Assembly: GCA_027488395.1 (NCBI GenBank)
Contig: JAIYBT010000002.1
Location: forward strand, 79,783 to 143,782
Length of the DNA stretch: 64,000 nt
Direction: 5' to 3'
Source of the DNA: Methylophilaceae bacterium
GTDB taxonomy: Bacteria; Pseudomonadota; Gammaproteobacteria; Burkholderiales; Methylophilaceae
Every line of letters starts with the position of its first letter. Positions within the stretch are counted from its first letter, which is position 1. The position numbers were made by a program, and so were the translations under genes. The notes under the pieces were generated by a model. The model was not told where the DNA came from and did not search any database. It saw only the letters and a program-made list of their open reading frames with translations. Shown one piece after another: positions 28,793 to 37,137 of the stretch.

Positions 28793-31003
28793 ATGGAAAT
28801 CAAAGTCAACTTTCTCGATAAGCTACGGTTAGAAGCGAAGTTTGACGATTTTACGATCATTGCCGATCAGCCTATCCGTTACAAAGGGGATGGCTCGGCG
28901 CCCGGGCCGTTTGATTATTTTCTGGCTTCTTCTGCATTGTGTGCGGCTTATTTTGTGAAGTTGTATTGCAGTACGCGCAATATTCCGACCGAACATATCC
29001 GTTTGTCACACAACAATATAGTGGACCCTGAAGACCGCTACAAACAGATATTTAAAATCCAAATTGCGTTGCCAGCAGATATTTCAGACAAAGATCGCCA
29101 AGGGATTTTGCGCTCGATCGACCGATGTACCGTCAAAAAAGTAGTGCAGGCGGGTCCTGATTTTGTGATTGAAGAAGTCGCCAATTTGGATGCAGATGCA
29201 CAGGCCTTGCTTACCTTGCAGCCAGACGCGGCGTCGCAAACGTTTATTACGGGTAAAGATTTGCCGCTAGAACACACCATTGCCAATATGACGCATGTGT
29301 TGGCAGGCTTGGGTATCAAAATTGAAATTGCCTCTTGGCGCAATATCGTGCCCAATGTGTGGTCGTTGCATATCCGCGATGCGCATTCGCCAATGTGTTT
29401 TACCAATGGCAAAGGGGCAACCAAGGAAAGCGCGTTGGCTTCAGCGTTAGGTGAGTATATTGAGCGGCTGAGTAATAACCATTTTTATGCGGGGTCGTAC
29501 TGGGGCGAAGCGCTCGCCGATGCGCCTTTTGTGCATTATCCCAATGAGCGTTGGTTTAAGCCAGGCCGCAAGGATGCGTTACCGAAAGAGATTTTAGATA
29601 CGCACACCTTAGCAATTTACAACCCTGATGGCGAGTTGCGAGGCTCACATTTAATCGATACGAATTCGGGGAATCGCGCGCGTGGTATTTGTGCGTTGCC
29701 CTTTGTGAGGCAATCAGATGGCGAGACAGTGTATTTCCCCATTAATTTGGTGGAAAACCTCTATGCCAGTAATGGCATGAGCGCGGGCAATACCTTGGCA
29801 GAAGCGCAGGTGCAATGTTTATCTGAGATTTTTGAGCGGGCGGTGAAGCGCGAGATTATTGAGGGTGAACTTGCATTGCCCGATGTGCCCCCCGCGGTGC
29901 TGGCGAACTATCCAAGCATCGTAGCGGGAATTCAAGGCTTGGAAGCGCAAGGGTTTCCTGTATTGGTGAAAGATGCGTCGCTGGGTGGCCAATTTCCAGT
30001 GATGTGTGTCACTTTGATGAATCCGCGCACTGGCGGCGTGTTTGCCTCGTTTGGTGCGCATCCGAGCATGGAGGTGGCGCTGGAGCGTAGCCTCACTGAG
30101 TTGTTGCAAGGCCGCAGTTTTGAGGGCCTAAATGATTTACCGCCGCCCACTTTTGCCAGTGAGGCAGTGACCGAGCCAAATAACTTTGTTGAACACTTTA
30201 TTGATTCCAGTGGTGTGGTGTCATGGCGCTTTTTTAGCGCCAAGGCGGATTACCCCTTTGTGGCGTGGGATTTTGCGGCTGACAGTGCGACGCACAAAGC
30301 GCATGCCTCAGCCGAGGAGGCGGCCACGCTGTTTGGTCTATTGACCGAGTTAGGCAAAGAGGCCTATGTAGCGGTCTATGATCAGCTGGGCGCAATGGCG
30401 TGTCGAATTTTGGTGCCTGGCTATTCCGAAATATACCCAGTGGAAGATTTAGTATGGGATAACACCAATAAGGCCTTGTTATTCCGTGAAGATATTTTAA
30501 ATCTGCATCAACTCGATGATGCAAGCTTGCGCGCCTTGTTGGATCGCTTGGAACACAATGAGCTTGATGATTATGGTGATATTGGCACGCTGATTGGCCT
30601 CCAGTTTGACGAAAATACGGTGTGGGGTCAGCTGACGGTGCTTGAACTCAAGTTGTTAATTCATTTGGCTTTACAGCAGTTTGAGGATGCGCTTGATCTA
30701 ACGGGAGCATTTTTGCAATACAACGACAATACGCTAGCGCGCGGGTTGTTTTATCAGGCCTTGCATGCGGTGCTGGAAGTGATGCTAGATGATGACCTAG
30801 AATTAGCCGACTACGAAGAGAATTTCCGTCGTATGTTTAACCATGACCGCATGGACGCCGTGTTGGGCTCTGTGGATGGCCGTGTGCGCTTTTATGGACT
30901 GACTCCGTTGAGCATGCAGTTAGATGGGCTGGATAGACATCAGCGCTTGCTCGACAGCTATCGCAAACTGCATGCCGCGCGGGCGAAAACAGAGATATCA
31001 TAA
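28793..31003 (+). CDS. OsmC-YcaO fusion protein
   Basis: A 736-residue cytoplasmic protein with two parts. Residues 1-137 are an OsmC-like domain (KGDGSAPGPFDYFLASSALC) with candidate peroxidase cysteines at 50 and 112. From about residue 151 (FITGKDLPLE) to the end it is collinear with E. coli YcaO, including TNGKGATKESALASALGEYI with ATP-binding acidic residues, NGMSAGNTLAEAQVQCLSEI, and the C-terminal segment RVRFYGLTPL. YcaO enzymes activate amide backbones with ATP; E. coli YcaO influences RimO-dependent methylthiolation of ribosomal protein S12. OsmC domains reduce organic hydroperoxides or bind sulfur species. The joint substrate is not known. No RiPP maturase, transporter or rimO lies next to it; the sulfur-assimilation cluster follows convergently. 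Confidence 0.92.
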   Translation: MEIKVNFLDKLRLEAKFDDFTIIADQPIRYKGDGSAPGPFDYFLASSALCAAYFVKLYCSTRNIPTEHIRLSHNNIVDPEDRYKQIFKIQIALPADISDKDRQGILRSIDRCTVKKVVQAGPDFVIEEVANLDADAQALLTLQPDAASQTFITGKDLPLEHTIANMTHVLAGLGIKIEIASWRNIVPNVWSLHIRDAHSPMCFTNGKGATKESALASALGEYIERLSNNHFYAGSYWGEALADAPFVHYPNERWFKPGRKDALPKEILDTHTLAIYNPDGELRGSHLIDTNSGNRARGICALPFVRQSDGETVYFPINLVENLYASNGMSAGNTLAEAQVQCLSEIFERAVKREIIEGELALPDVPPAVLANYPSIVAGIQGLEAQGFPVLVKDASLGGQFPVMCVTLMNPRTGGVFASFGAHPSMEVALERSLTELLQGRSFEGLNDLPPPTFASEAVTEPNNFVEHFIDSSGVVSWRFFSAKADYPFVAWDFAADSATHKAHASAEEAATLFGLLTELGKEAYVAVYDQLGAMACRILVPGYSEIYPVEDLVWDNTNKALLFREDILNLHQLDDASLRALLDRLEHNELDDYGDIGTLIGLQFDENTVWGQLTVLELKLLIHLALQQFEDALDLTGAFLQYNDNTLARGLFYQALHAVLEVMLDDDLELADYEENFRRMFNHDRMDAVLGSVDGRVRFYGLTPLSMQLDGLDRHQRLLDSYRKLHAARAKTEIS

Positions 31004-31021
31004 CGTGGTTAGGGGGAACAC

Positions 31022-31114
31022 GTGAGTGGTTTAATTAGCGCATCAGCACCTGTGATTGCTGTAAAGCTGGTAGCTGGCCCACTGACTCGTGATTTGATTT
31101 TTAAGGATAGTTGA
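31022..31114 (+). CDS. Possible 30-residue peptide ORF after OsmC-YcaO
   Basis: A GTG at 31022 is preceded by an excellent ribosome binding site, AGGGGGAA, five bases upstream. It opens a 30-codon frame that ends with TGA one base before the stem of the terminator at 31116. The peptide starts MSGLISASAPVIAVKLVAGP and ends with a charged tail. It has no cysteine and only a few serines and a threonine, so it is not an obvious YcaO substrate of the azoline type. It starts 18 bases after the stop of the YcaO gene and would be on the same mRNA. It could equally be the remnant of a longer gene. Not in any family I recognise. Confidence 0.4.
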   Translation: MSGLISASAPVIAVKLVAGPLTRDLIFKDS

Positions 31115-31115
31115 G

Positions 31116-31152
31116 TGATAAAAAAACCGCCTATTAAGCGGTTTTTTTATCA
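31116..31152. terminator. Bidirectional terminator between OsmC-YcaO and ferredoxin genes
   Basis: A perfect 15 bp stem, TGATAAAAAAACCGC with its complement, and a seven-base loop CTATTAA. A-run and T-run on the two sides give a U-tract in both directions, fitting the convergent genes on either side. Confidence 0.92.
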
Positions 31153-31170
31153 GCGATTGTTCACAGCCTA

Positions 31171-31494
31171 TTATTCAATCAGCAGTTCAGTTTTACCAGG
31201 TACGCCGTTCATGGCTTCAGCATCTTCCATGGCTTCTTTGCGGGCGGTAATGGTGGGCCATACTTTGGCCAAGCGTGCATTTAATTCAATAAAATGCTGT
31301 TGATCCGCCGGCACATCATCTTCTGCAAAAATCGCTTCTGCTGGGCACTCAGCCACACACAAGGTGCAGTCGATGCATTCATCCGGATTAATGGCTAAAA
31401 AGTTTGGACCTTCAACAAAACAATCAACTGGGCATACATCCACACAGTCAGTAAATTTACATTGAATACAATTTTCGGTTACAACGTAGGTCAT
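31171..31494 (-). CDS. fdxA: Seven-iron ferredoxin (FdxA type)
   Basis: Small electron carrier with a [3Fe-4S] and a [4Fe-4S] cluster. The 107-residue protein starts [20 protein letters not shown], with the cluster I spacing, followed by CPVDCF, and has the second motif [17 protein letters not shown]. The C-terminal extension of about 50 residues is typical of this Azotobacter-type family. It lies 50 bases downstream of cysN at the end of the sulfate-assimilation cluster, which makes it a candidate electron donor for the sulfite reductase or APS reductase encoded there; that link is inferred from position. Confidence 0.93.
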   Translation of the reverse strand: MTYVVTENCIQCKFTDCVDVCPVDCFVEGPNFLAINPDECIDCTLCVAECPAEAIFAEDDVPADQQHFIELNARLAKVWPTITARKEAMEDAEAMNGVPGKTELLIE

Positions 31495-31544
31495 TCCAAG
31501 TTTCCTTTAAGCTTTTGTCAGCCAAATCAATATTTTATTGTAAA

Positions 31545-32861
31545 TTAAAGAATCATTCCAGCGCCAACCGTGTTGTTGGTGCTCTCATCAATCACGATAA
31601 ACGCGCCAGTCGCACGATTTTTATCGTAGGGGTCCACCATCAATGGTTGTGCCAATTTGAAGCTGACTTTAGCAATATCGTTCATTTTTAGATCAGCAGT
31701 GGCTTGTTGCTCGAGCGTGTTGACATCGACTTTATAGTCAATCTGACCGACTTTGGCTTTTGATTCGCGGGTGGTGTGTCGAATAATATAGGTGCGCGCA
31801 GGTGAGAGTGGTGTTTCAGATAGCCAGCACAGGTTGGCTTCAATCTGTTTCACTGCCGTGGGCGCTTGTGCAGTTTTGACAATCATGTCGCCTCGTGAGG
31901 TGTCGATCTCATCTTCTAACAACAAAGTGACACTTTGTTCTGTGTGCGCATGGGTCAGTTGTGTTTCACCCAGCTGAATTGCTTTGACTTTCGATTGGTA
32001 GCCGTTAGGTAACACGGTCACTGCATCGCCGACACTGATCTCTCCGGATTCAATGCGCCCCATAAACCCTCTAAAATCGTGTAAAGCGGGGTTGGCAGAA
32101 TCATGCGGACGGCAGACAAACTGCACAGGAAAGCGAAACGCTTCGTCTTGCTCGCTGTGTGCAGAGGGGGCTTGTTCTAATAATTCAATTAGGGTGGGGC
32201 CTTGATACCAGTTTAAATTGTCCAGACGATCAACCAACATGTCGCCATTGAGCGCGGACAGTGGAATAAACTGAATATCGCGCGCTTGTGCAAGGCCGAT
32301 GTCACGCGCAAACGCTAAATAATCCGCTTTGATTTGATCGTAAACCGCTTGATCATAATTGACCAGATCCATTTTGTTCACTGCAACCACAATGTGTGGA
32401 ATGCCCACCAAGTGGGCCAAATAACTGTGGCGACGGGTTTGCGTCAGCACCCCTTTTCGTGCATCAATCAAAATAATCGCTAAGTTAGCGGTGGAAGCCG
32501 CAGTCACCATATTGCGGGTGTATTGCTCGTGGCCTGGCGCATCGGCAATGATATATTTACGGGTGCCAGTACTAAAATAACGATACGCCACGTCAATGGT
32601 GATGCCTTGTTCACGTTCAGCTTGCAAACCATCGGTGAGTAGCGATAAGTCAACCGCGTCCATGCCGCGTTTGCTTGAAGTGCGTTCAATATTGCTTAAG
32701 GTATCGGCCAAAATGGTTTTGGTATCAAACAGCAAGCGCCCTATGAGGGTACTTTTGCCGTCATCTACCGAACCGCAGGTCATAAAACGCAACAGGCTAT
32801 CATGCCGATTAGCATCGTGAGGATGCGTGTTGTGGTGGTTGGAATCAGTAAGTGTTGTCAT
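31545..32861 (-). CDS. cysN: Sulfate adenylyltransferase large (GTPase) subunit
   Basis: GTP-hydrolysing subunit of ATP sulfurylase, which together with CysD makes adenosine phosphosulfate (APS) from sulfate and ATP. The 438-residue EF-Tu-like protein has the P-loop CGSVDDGKSTLIGRLL near residues 29-44, the switch region REQGITIDVAYRYF, DAPGHEQYTRNM and VNKMDLV, followed by two beta-barrel domains. No CysC (APS kinase) domain is fused to it, in keeping with the APS-type reductase in this cluster. It follows cysD by 135 bases on the minus strand. Confidence 0.95.
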   Translation of the reverse strand: MTTLTDSNHHNTHPHDANRHDSLLRFMTCGSVDDGKSTLIGRLLFDTKTILADTLSNIERTSSKRGMDAVDLSLLTDGLQAEREQGITIDVAYRYFSTGTRKYIIADAPGHEQYTRNMVTAASTANLAIILIDARKGVLTQTRRHSYLAHLVGIPHIVVAVNKMDLVNYDQAVYDQIKADYLAFARDIGLAQARDIQFIPLSALNGDMLVDRLDNLNWYQGPTLIELLEQAPSAHSEQDEAFRFPVQFVCRPHDSANPALHDFRGFMGRIESGEISVGDAVTVLPNGYQSKVKAIQLGETQLTHAHTEQSVTLLLEDEIDTSRGDMIVKTAQAPTAVKQIEANLCWLSETPLSPARTYIIRHTTRESKAKVGQIDYKVDVNTLEQQATADLKMNDIAKVSFKLAQPLMVDPYDKNRATGAFIVIDESTNNTVGAGMIL

Positions 32862-32996
32862 AAGTGTGTTCTTTAAAAGCCTTATTCACTACAGTGGCAT
32901 TGCGTGCATCCCTTAAAAACTTATGATTCGTCAGTATATCCGTATAGACAAATGCGCAAATGCTGTATTTAAATGCCGCTGTGGTGGGTGAATTTT

Positions 32997-33932
32997 CTAA
33001 AAGTAACCTTCTTTTTTACGTTGTTCCATCGAGGCATCCGAGGTTTGGTCATCCAATCGGGTCGCACCCCGCTCGGTGATGGTCGTGGTTGCAGTTTCGA
33101 GCACGATTTTACTCACAGTATCCGCATCTGAAATAACAGGCGCGGTACAGGTAATATCGCCCACTGTTCTAAAGCGTACTTGCATATTGATGACGGCTTC
33201 GTCCGCTTTAGGTTGGTTAATCACAGAGCCATCTGCGAGCGGGACGTTGACTGGAAAAATCGCGCCATGACGCATGACGATATCGCGTTGGTGGGCAAAA
33301 TAGATGCTGGGCAGCTCGAGTTGTTCGCGTTCGATATATTGCCAAACATCCATTTCTGTCCAGTTAGATATTGGAAATGCGCGTATATTTTCACCTTTAT
33401 GGCTGCGTGCATTGTACAAATTCCATAATTCTGGACGTTGATTTTTCGGATCCCATTGGCCAAATTCATCACGAAAACTCATGATACGTTCTTTGGCACG
33501 GGCTTTTTCTTCGTCACGGCGTGCGCCACCGATACAGCAATCAAAGCCAAATTCCTCGATGGCCTCGAGTAAGCTGACAGATTGATGTTTGTTGCGTGGC
33601 TCATCAGGGGTTTTTAATACCACAGTGCCACGTCGCATCGAATCTTCCACCGAGCGCACAATCAGACGCTCACCCAGTTCGGCAGCGCGTTGATCTCTAA
33701 AGTTGACCACTTCTTGATAATTGTGACCCGTATCAATATGCAGGAGCGGAAATGGAAACCGGCCTGGACGAAAGGCTTTTTCGGCTAAGCGCAAAATGCA
33801 TAGTGAATCTTTCCCGCCCGAAAACAGCAGTACTGGATTAGCACATTGGCCAGCCACTTCACGCAAAATATGGATGGCCTCGGCTTCTAGCCAATCAAGA
33901 TGGGATAAAGGTTGTTTAGTTGTCATAGTCAT
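32997..33932 (-). CDS. cysD: Sulfate adenylyltransferase small subunit
   Basis: Catalytic subunit of ATP sulfurylase, partner of CysN. The 311-residue protein has the PP-loop motif LLFSGGKDSLCILRLA near residues 35-50, then HIDTGHNYQEVVNFRD, and the conserved CIGGARRDEEKARAKERI and PISNWTEMDVWQYIER. The C-terminus ends in a basic tail with GYF. Length is normal (E. coli 302). Two in-frame ATG codons six bases apart compete as start. 114 bases separate it from cysH upstream. Confidence 0.96.
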   Translation of the reverse strand: MTMTTKQPLSHLDWLEAEAIHILREVAGQCANPVLLFSGGKDSLCILRLAEKAFRPGRFPFPLLHIDTGHNYQEVVNFRDQRAAELGERLIVRSVEDSMRRGTVVLKTPDEPRNKHQSVSLLEAIEEFGFDCCIGGARRDEEKARAKERIMSFRDEFGQWDPKNQRPELWNLYNARSHKGENIRAFPISNWTEMDVWQYIEREQLELPSIYFAHQRDIVMRHGAIFPVNVPLADGSVINQPKADEAVINMQVRFRTVGDITCTAPVISDADTVSKIVLETATTTITERGATRLDDQTSDASMEQRKKEGYF

Positions 33933-34046
33933 TAGTATTTAATTTCTCTGTCACACTGGGGCCGAAACACGTTAAACATGCATCAATACATGCGATGTGT
34001 ATTGGCGAAGATTGTTGTGTTTGTACATCCTTGTGGCGAGATGATG

Positions 34047-34826
34047 TTATTTTTTCACGTGCAGGCCGCATTCTTTGTTGGTGGGGTCTTCCCACCACCA
34101 ACGACCAGCGCGGATATCTTCACCCATGGCAACCGCACGGGTACACGGTGCGCAGCCAATACTTGGGTAAAATTGATCATGTAATGCGTTATAAGGCACT
34201 GCATACAATCGGATATACGCCCACACTTCTTGCTCTGTCCAGTCACTCAATGGGTTGAATTTTTCTAGCTGGTTACCAGCATCAAATTCTTGGGTTGGCA
34301 AGCTGGCTCGGGTCGTGGCTTGTTCTGCACGCATCCCCGTCACCCAAGCCTGTTTACCAGCGAGCGCGCGTTGTAACGGTTCTACTTTACGCATATGGCA
34401 GCAGGCTTTTCTTAACTCAATGCTCTGGTAAAAGGCGTTGATGCCTTGCGTTTTGACATAGTGCTCAACTGCCGTATGTTGCGGAAAAAACACACTAGGC
34501 TTGATGCCATATGTGGTTTCCACTTCACTCATGAGGGTGTAAGTTTCAGCGGGTAAGCGGCCGGTATCCAAAGAAAACAGTTCAATCGCGAGGCGTTCTT
34601 TAGCGATGATATCGGTCAGAACCATGTCCTCCGCGCCATAGCTGTTGGCAAAGGTGATGGCGGGAAATTGATTGCTGGCGGTGTGTAATAAAGCGACTAC
34701 CTGCGCACGTTTTTGTTGAACACGCGCGACCAAAGCTTCCGTCAGTTCGGGCGAGGTGGCAGGATTTTTCAACGAAGGTTTCAGCATGCTGACACCTAAA
34801 TTGATGCGAGATTCGTTATCGGCCAT
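34047..34826 (-). CDS. cysH: Adenylyl-sulfate (APS) reductase, assimilatory
   Basis: Reduces APS to sulfite using thioredoxin. The 259-residue PP-loop protein carries two cysteine pairs that bind a [4Fe-4S] cluster, in RKACCHMRKVEPLQ and SIGCAPCTRAV. These mark the APS-specific bacterial/plant form rather than the PAPS form of E. coli. The C-terminal catalytic cysteine lies in NKECGLHVKK. The start at 34826 has AGGGA upstream, and the longer frame to 34943 would run through the DUF934 gene. Absence of cysC in the cluster agrees with direct use of APS. Upstream neighbour DUF934 ends seven bases before this start. Confidence 0.95.
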   Translation of the reverse strand: MADNESRINLGVSMLKPSLKNPATSPELTEALVARVQQKRAQVVALLHTASNQFPAITFANSYGAEDMVLTDIIAKERLAIELFSLDTGRLPAETYTLMSEVETTYGIKPSVFFPQHTAVEHYVKTQGINAFYQSIELRKACCHMRKVEPLQRALAGKQAWVTGMRAEQATTRASLPTQEFDAGNQLEKFNPLSDWTEQEVWAYIRLYAVPYNALHDQFYPSIGCAPCTRAVAMGEDIRAGRWWWEDPTNKECGLHVKK

Positions 34827-34833
34827 GTGATCC

Positions 34834-35436
34834 CTAGCTCCGATGCAGTCGACGCCAAACGGGCACATCATCCACCGCCCCTTGATACGGCTGGCTAAAG
34901 TCGTTGAGGCCCGCCAATGCATCGACAGCGCTGCGGTCAGCACGGATCAAATAACTATCGTAACCAGATCGTTTTAAAAAAAACAATTGGTCACGCAATA
35001 CGTCACCCACTGCACGCAGTTCATTTTTAAAACCGTAACGTGTGCGTAACCAATTGCCCACCGTAAAATTACGGCCATCGGCAAAACGCTCCACAAACAC
35101 TGCAATCAACGGCAACACGTTCAGGTCAGGAAACGCTTGTATCAGTTGCTCAATTGGTTCGTGGGTGGCAATTTGAATTGCAATTTCACCCGCCGCGAGG
35201 CGAGTGCTTAGCGCTTCTTTTTGAGCGAGCCAGACAGGCAAAGGCACGATGATTTTGCCTGTGGCTGGAATGACAGTCGCATCAATTTGTGCTTGGCTAA
35301 AGGTCGGTTCACCATGCAATTTAAATAACACGACTTTACCCGCTTGTTTACGAACTACTTCATCACCCAAGGTAGGGGGAATTACACGCGTCCATTCGTC
35401 AACTACAATCGCATTGTGTTTAATTAATTGACTCAT
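34834..35436 (-). CDS. DUF934 protein of the sulfite reductase operon
   Basis: A 200-residue soluble protein of the DUF934 family, recognised by RFADGRNFTVGNWLRTRYGF and ELRAVGDVLRDQLFFLKRSG near residues 112-160. Its function is not experimentally settled as far as I know, but it is constantly found beside sirohaem sulfite/nitrite reductases and cysH, as here: it overlaps the reductase stop by four bases (ATGA) and precedes cysH by seven. An accessory role in sulfite reduction, such as electron supply or assembly, is inferred from that linkage only. Confidence 0.88.
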   Translation of the reverse strand: MSQLIKHNAIVVDEWTRVIPPTLGDEVVRKQAGKVVLFKLHGEPTFSQAQIDATVIPATGKIIVPLPVWLAQKEALSTRLAAGEIAIQIATHEPIEQLIQAFPDLNVLPLIAVFVERFADGRNFTVGNWLRTRYGFKNELRAVGDVLRDQLFFLKRSGYDSYLIRADRSAVDALAGLNDFSQPYQGAVDDVPVWRRLHRS

Positions 35437-37097
35437 GCAACCTCCTTCTCACCGTAGACGTGGGCTTTAAACGGGGTTACGCCTAAGCGGCGTACCGTGT
35501 CAATAAAGCGCTCTTCTGGCGTGCGTTGATTGATGTACACTTCAATCAGTTTCTGGATCACGCCTGGCATTTCATCCGCGGCAAAAGAGCGGCCAATGAC
35601 ACTGCCTAAACTGGCATCATTGCCTTGTTTACCGCCAATGGAGACTTGGTACCATTCTTCACTGTCTTTATCGACACCTAAAATACCAATGTGACCAATG
35701 TGATGATGACCACATGCGTTCATACAACCGGAAATATTCAACTCGAGTTCACCGATATCATGCAAGTAATCTAAATTATCAAATTGCATTTGAATGGCTT
35801 CGGCAATGGGGATGGATTTGGCATTGGCCAAACTACAAAAATCCCCACCTGGGCAACAAATGATGTCGGTTAAAAGACCAATGTTTGGCGTGGCTAAGCC
35901 AGCTGCACGGGCTTTTTCCCACACGGCGAATAAATCAGCCAATTTCACATCGGCTAAAATTAAATTTTGCTCGTGCGATGAGCGTAACTCGCCAAAGCTA
36001 TATGCGTCTGCCAAATCAGCAACTACATACATTTGCTCGCTGGTGATGTCTCCCGGTGGTTTACCATGCGGTTTCAGGGAGAGGGTGACGGCGCGGTAGC
36101 CGGCTTGTTTGTGCGGATGTACGCAACGTTTCACCCAAGCGGCAAACGCAGGATTGCTGGCAACCGCTGCGTCAAAACTGGCATCATGCGCTGCGAGATT
36201 TTCATAGGGCATGGGTTCAAAGTGTTGCGCAACGCGTGCCAGTTCGGCTTCGGTCACGGTGAGTGGCCCATCTTTTAAGTGAGCCCATTCTGCTTCAACT
36301 TGTTGTTTGAACGTTTCAATGCCCAGGGCTTTGACTAAAATTTTAATCCGGGCTTTATATGAGTTATCACGACGCCCATGGATGTTGTAGACGCGGATAA
36401 TGGCTTCGCAATAAGATAACACATGCTGCCAAGGCAGATCTTCTTCAATCACGGTGCCCAAAATAGGGGTGCGGCCTAAGCCACCACCTACCCATACTTT
36501 GATACGTAATTGATCATCGCTATTTTTGAAAAAGGCCAAGCCGATGTCATGCATTTGTATGACGGCACGGTCTTCTTGAGTGCCAGAAACGGCAATTTTA
36601 AACTTGCGCGGTAACAACGCAAATTCAGGATGGAAGGTGCTCCATTGGCGCATGATTTCTGCAATAGCACGTGGATCAACCACTTCATCAGGCGCAATGC
36701 CCACAAATTGGTCTGTCGTAATGTTACGGATGCAATTGCCTGACGTTTGGATGGCATGCATTTCGACCGTCGCCAACTCGGCTAAAATTTCGGGGACATC
36801 TTCTAATTTAGGCCAGTTGAGTTGTAAATTTTGGCGGGTTGAGAAGTGACCATAGCCACGGTCATAGCGTTGCGCAATCTCTGCTAATTTACGCAGCTGC
36901 TGACTGGATAACATGCCGTAGGGCACTGCAATCCGCAGCATGGGCGCGTGGCGTTGAATATACAAACCGTTTTGTAAGCGCAGTGGGCGAAACTCTTCAT
37001 CGCTTAGCGCACCCGCTAAATAACGGCGGGTCTGGTCACGGTATTGCGCAACACGTTCATTGACAATTTGTTGGTCTATCGGATCGTATTTATACAT
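35433..37097 (-). CDS. cysI: Sirohaem sulfite (or nitrite) reductase
   Basis: Six-electron reductase, most probably reducing sulfite to sulfide for cysteine synthesis. The 554-residue protein has two ferredoxin-like repeats, with the sirohaem region GYGHFSTRQNLQLNWPKLED near residues 80-99 and TSGNCIRNITTD. The cluster ligands are C415-x5-C421 and C458-x3-C462. The second pair lies in NISGCMNACGHHHIGHIGIL. Sulfite and nitrite reductases of this family are hard to tell apart; the cys neighbours argue for sulfite. No flavoprotein CysJ is present, so electrons may come from the ferredoxin encoded at the end of the cluster. The TauE-like gene ends 40 bases upstream. Confidence 0.92.
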   Translation of the reverse strand: MYKYDPIDQQIVNERVAQYRDQTRRYLAGALSDEEFRPLRLQNGLYIQRHAPMLRIAVPYGMLSSQQLRKLAEIAQRYDRGYGHFSTRQNLQLNWPKLEDVPEILAELATVEMHAIQTSGNCIRNITTDQFVGIAPDEVVDPRAIAEIMRQWSTFHPEFALLPRKFKIAVSGTQEDRAVIQMHDIGLAFFKNSDDQLRIKVWVGGGLGRTPILGTVIEEDLPWQHVLSYCEAIIRVYNIHGRRDNSYKARIKILVKALGIETFKQQVEAEWAHLKDGPLTVTEAELARVAQHFEPMPYENLAAHDASFDAAVASNPAFAAWVKRCVHPHKQAGYRAVTLSLKPHGKPPGDITSEQMYVVADLADAYSFGELRSSHEQNLILADVKLADLFAVWEKARAAGLATPNIGLLTDIICCPGGDFCSLANAKSIPIAEAIQMQFDNLDYLHDIGELELNISGCMNACGHHHIGHIGILGVDKDSEEWYQVSIGGKQGNDASLGSVIGRSFAADEMPGVIQKLIEVYINQRTPEERFIDTVRRLGVTPFKAHVYGEKEVA

Positions 37098-37137
37098 TTT
37101 AAGCGTCTAATTAACACAGTGCAAAAGAGGCAGTATT

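Noticed and set aside
34827..34943. Longer N-terminus of cysH (39 extra residues)
   Set aside because: This part overlaps the DUF934 coding region in another frame and shows no family similarity; the ATG at 34826 has its own AGGGA site.
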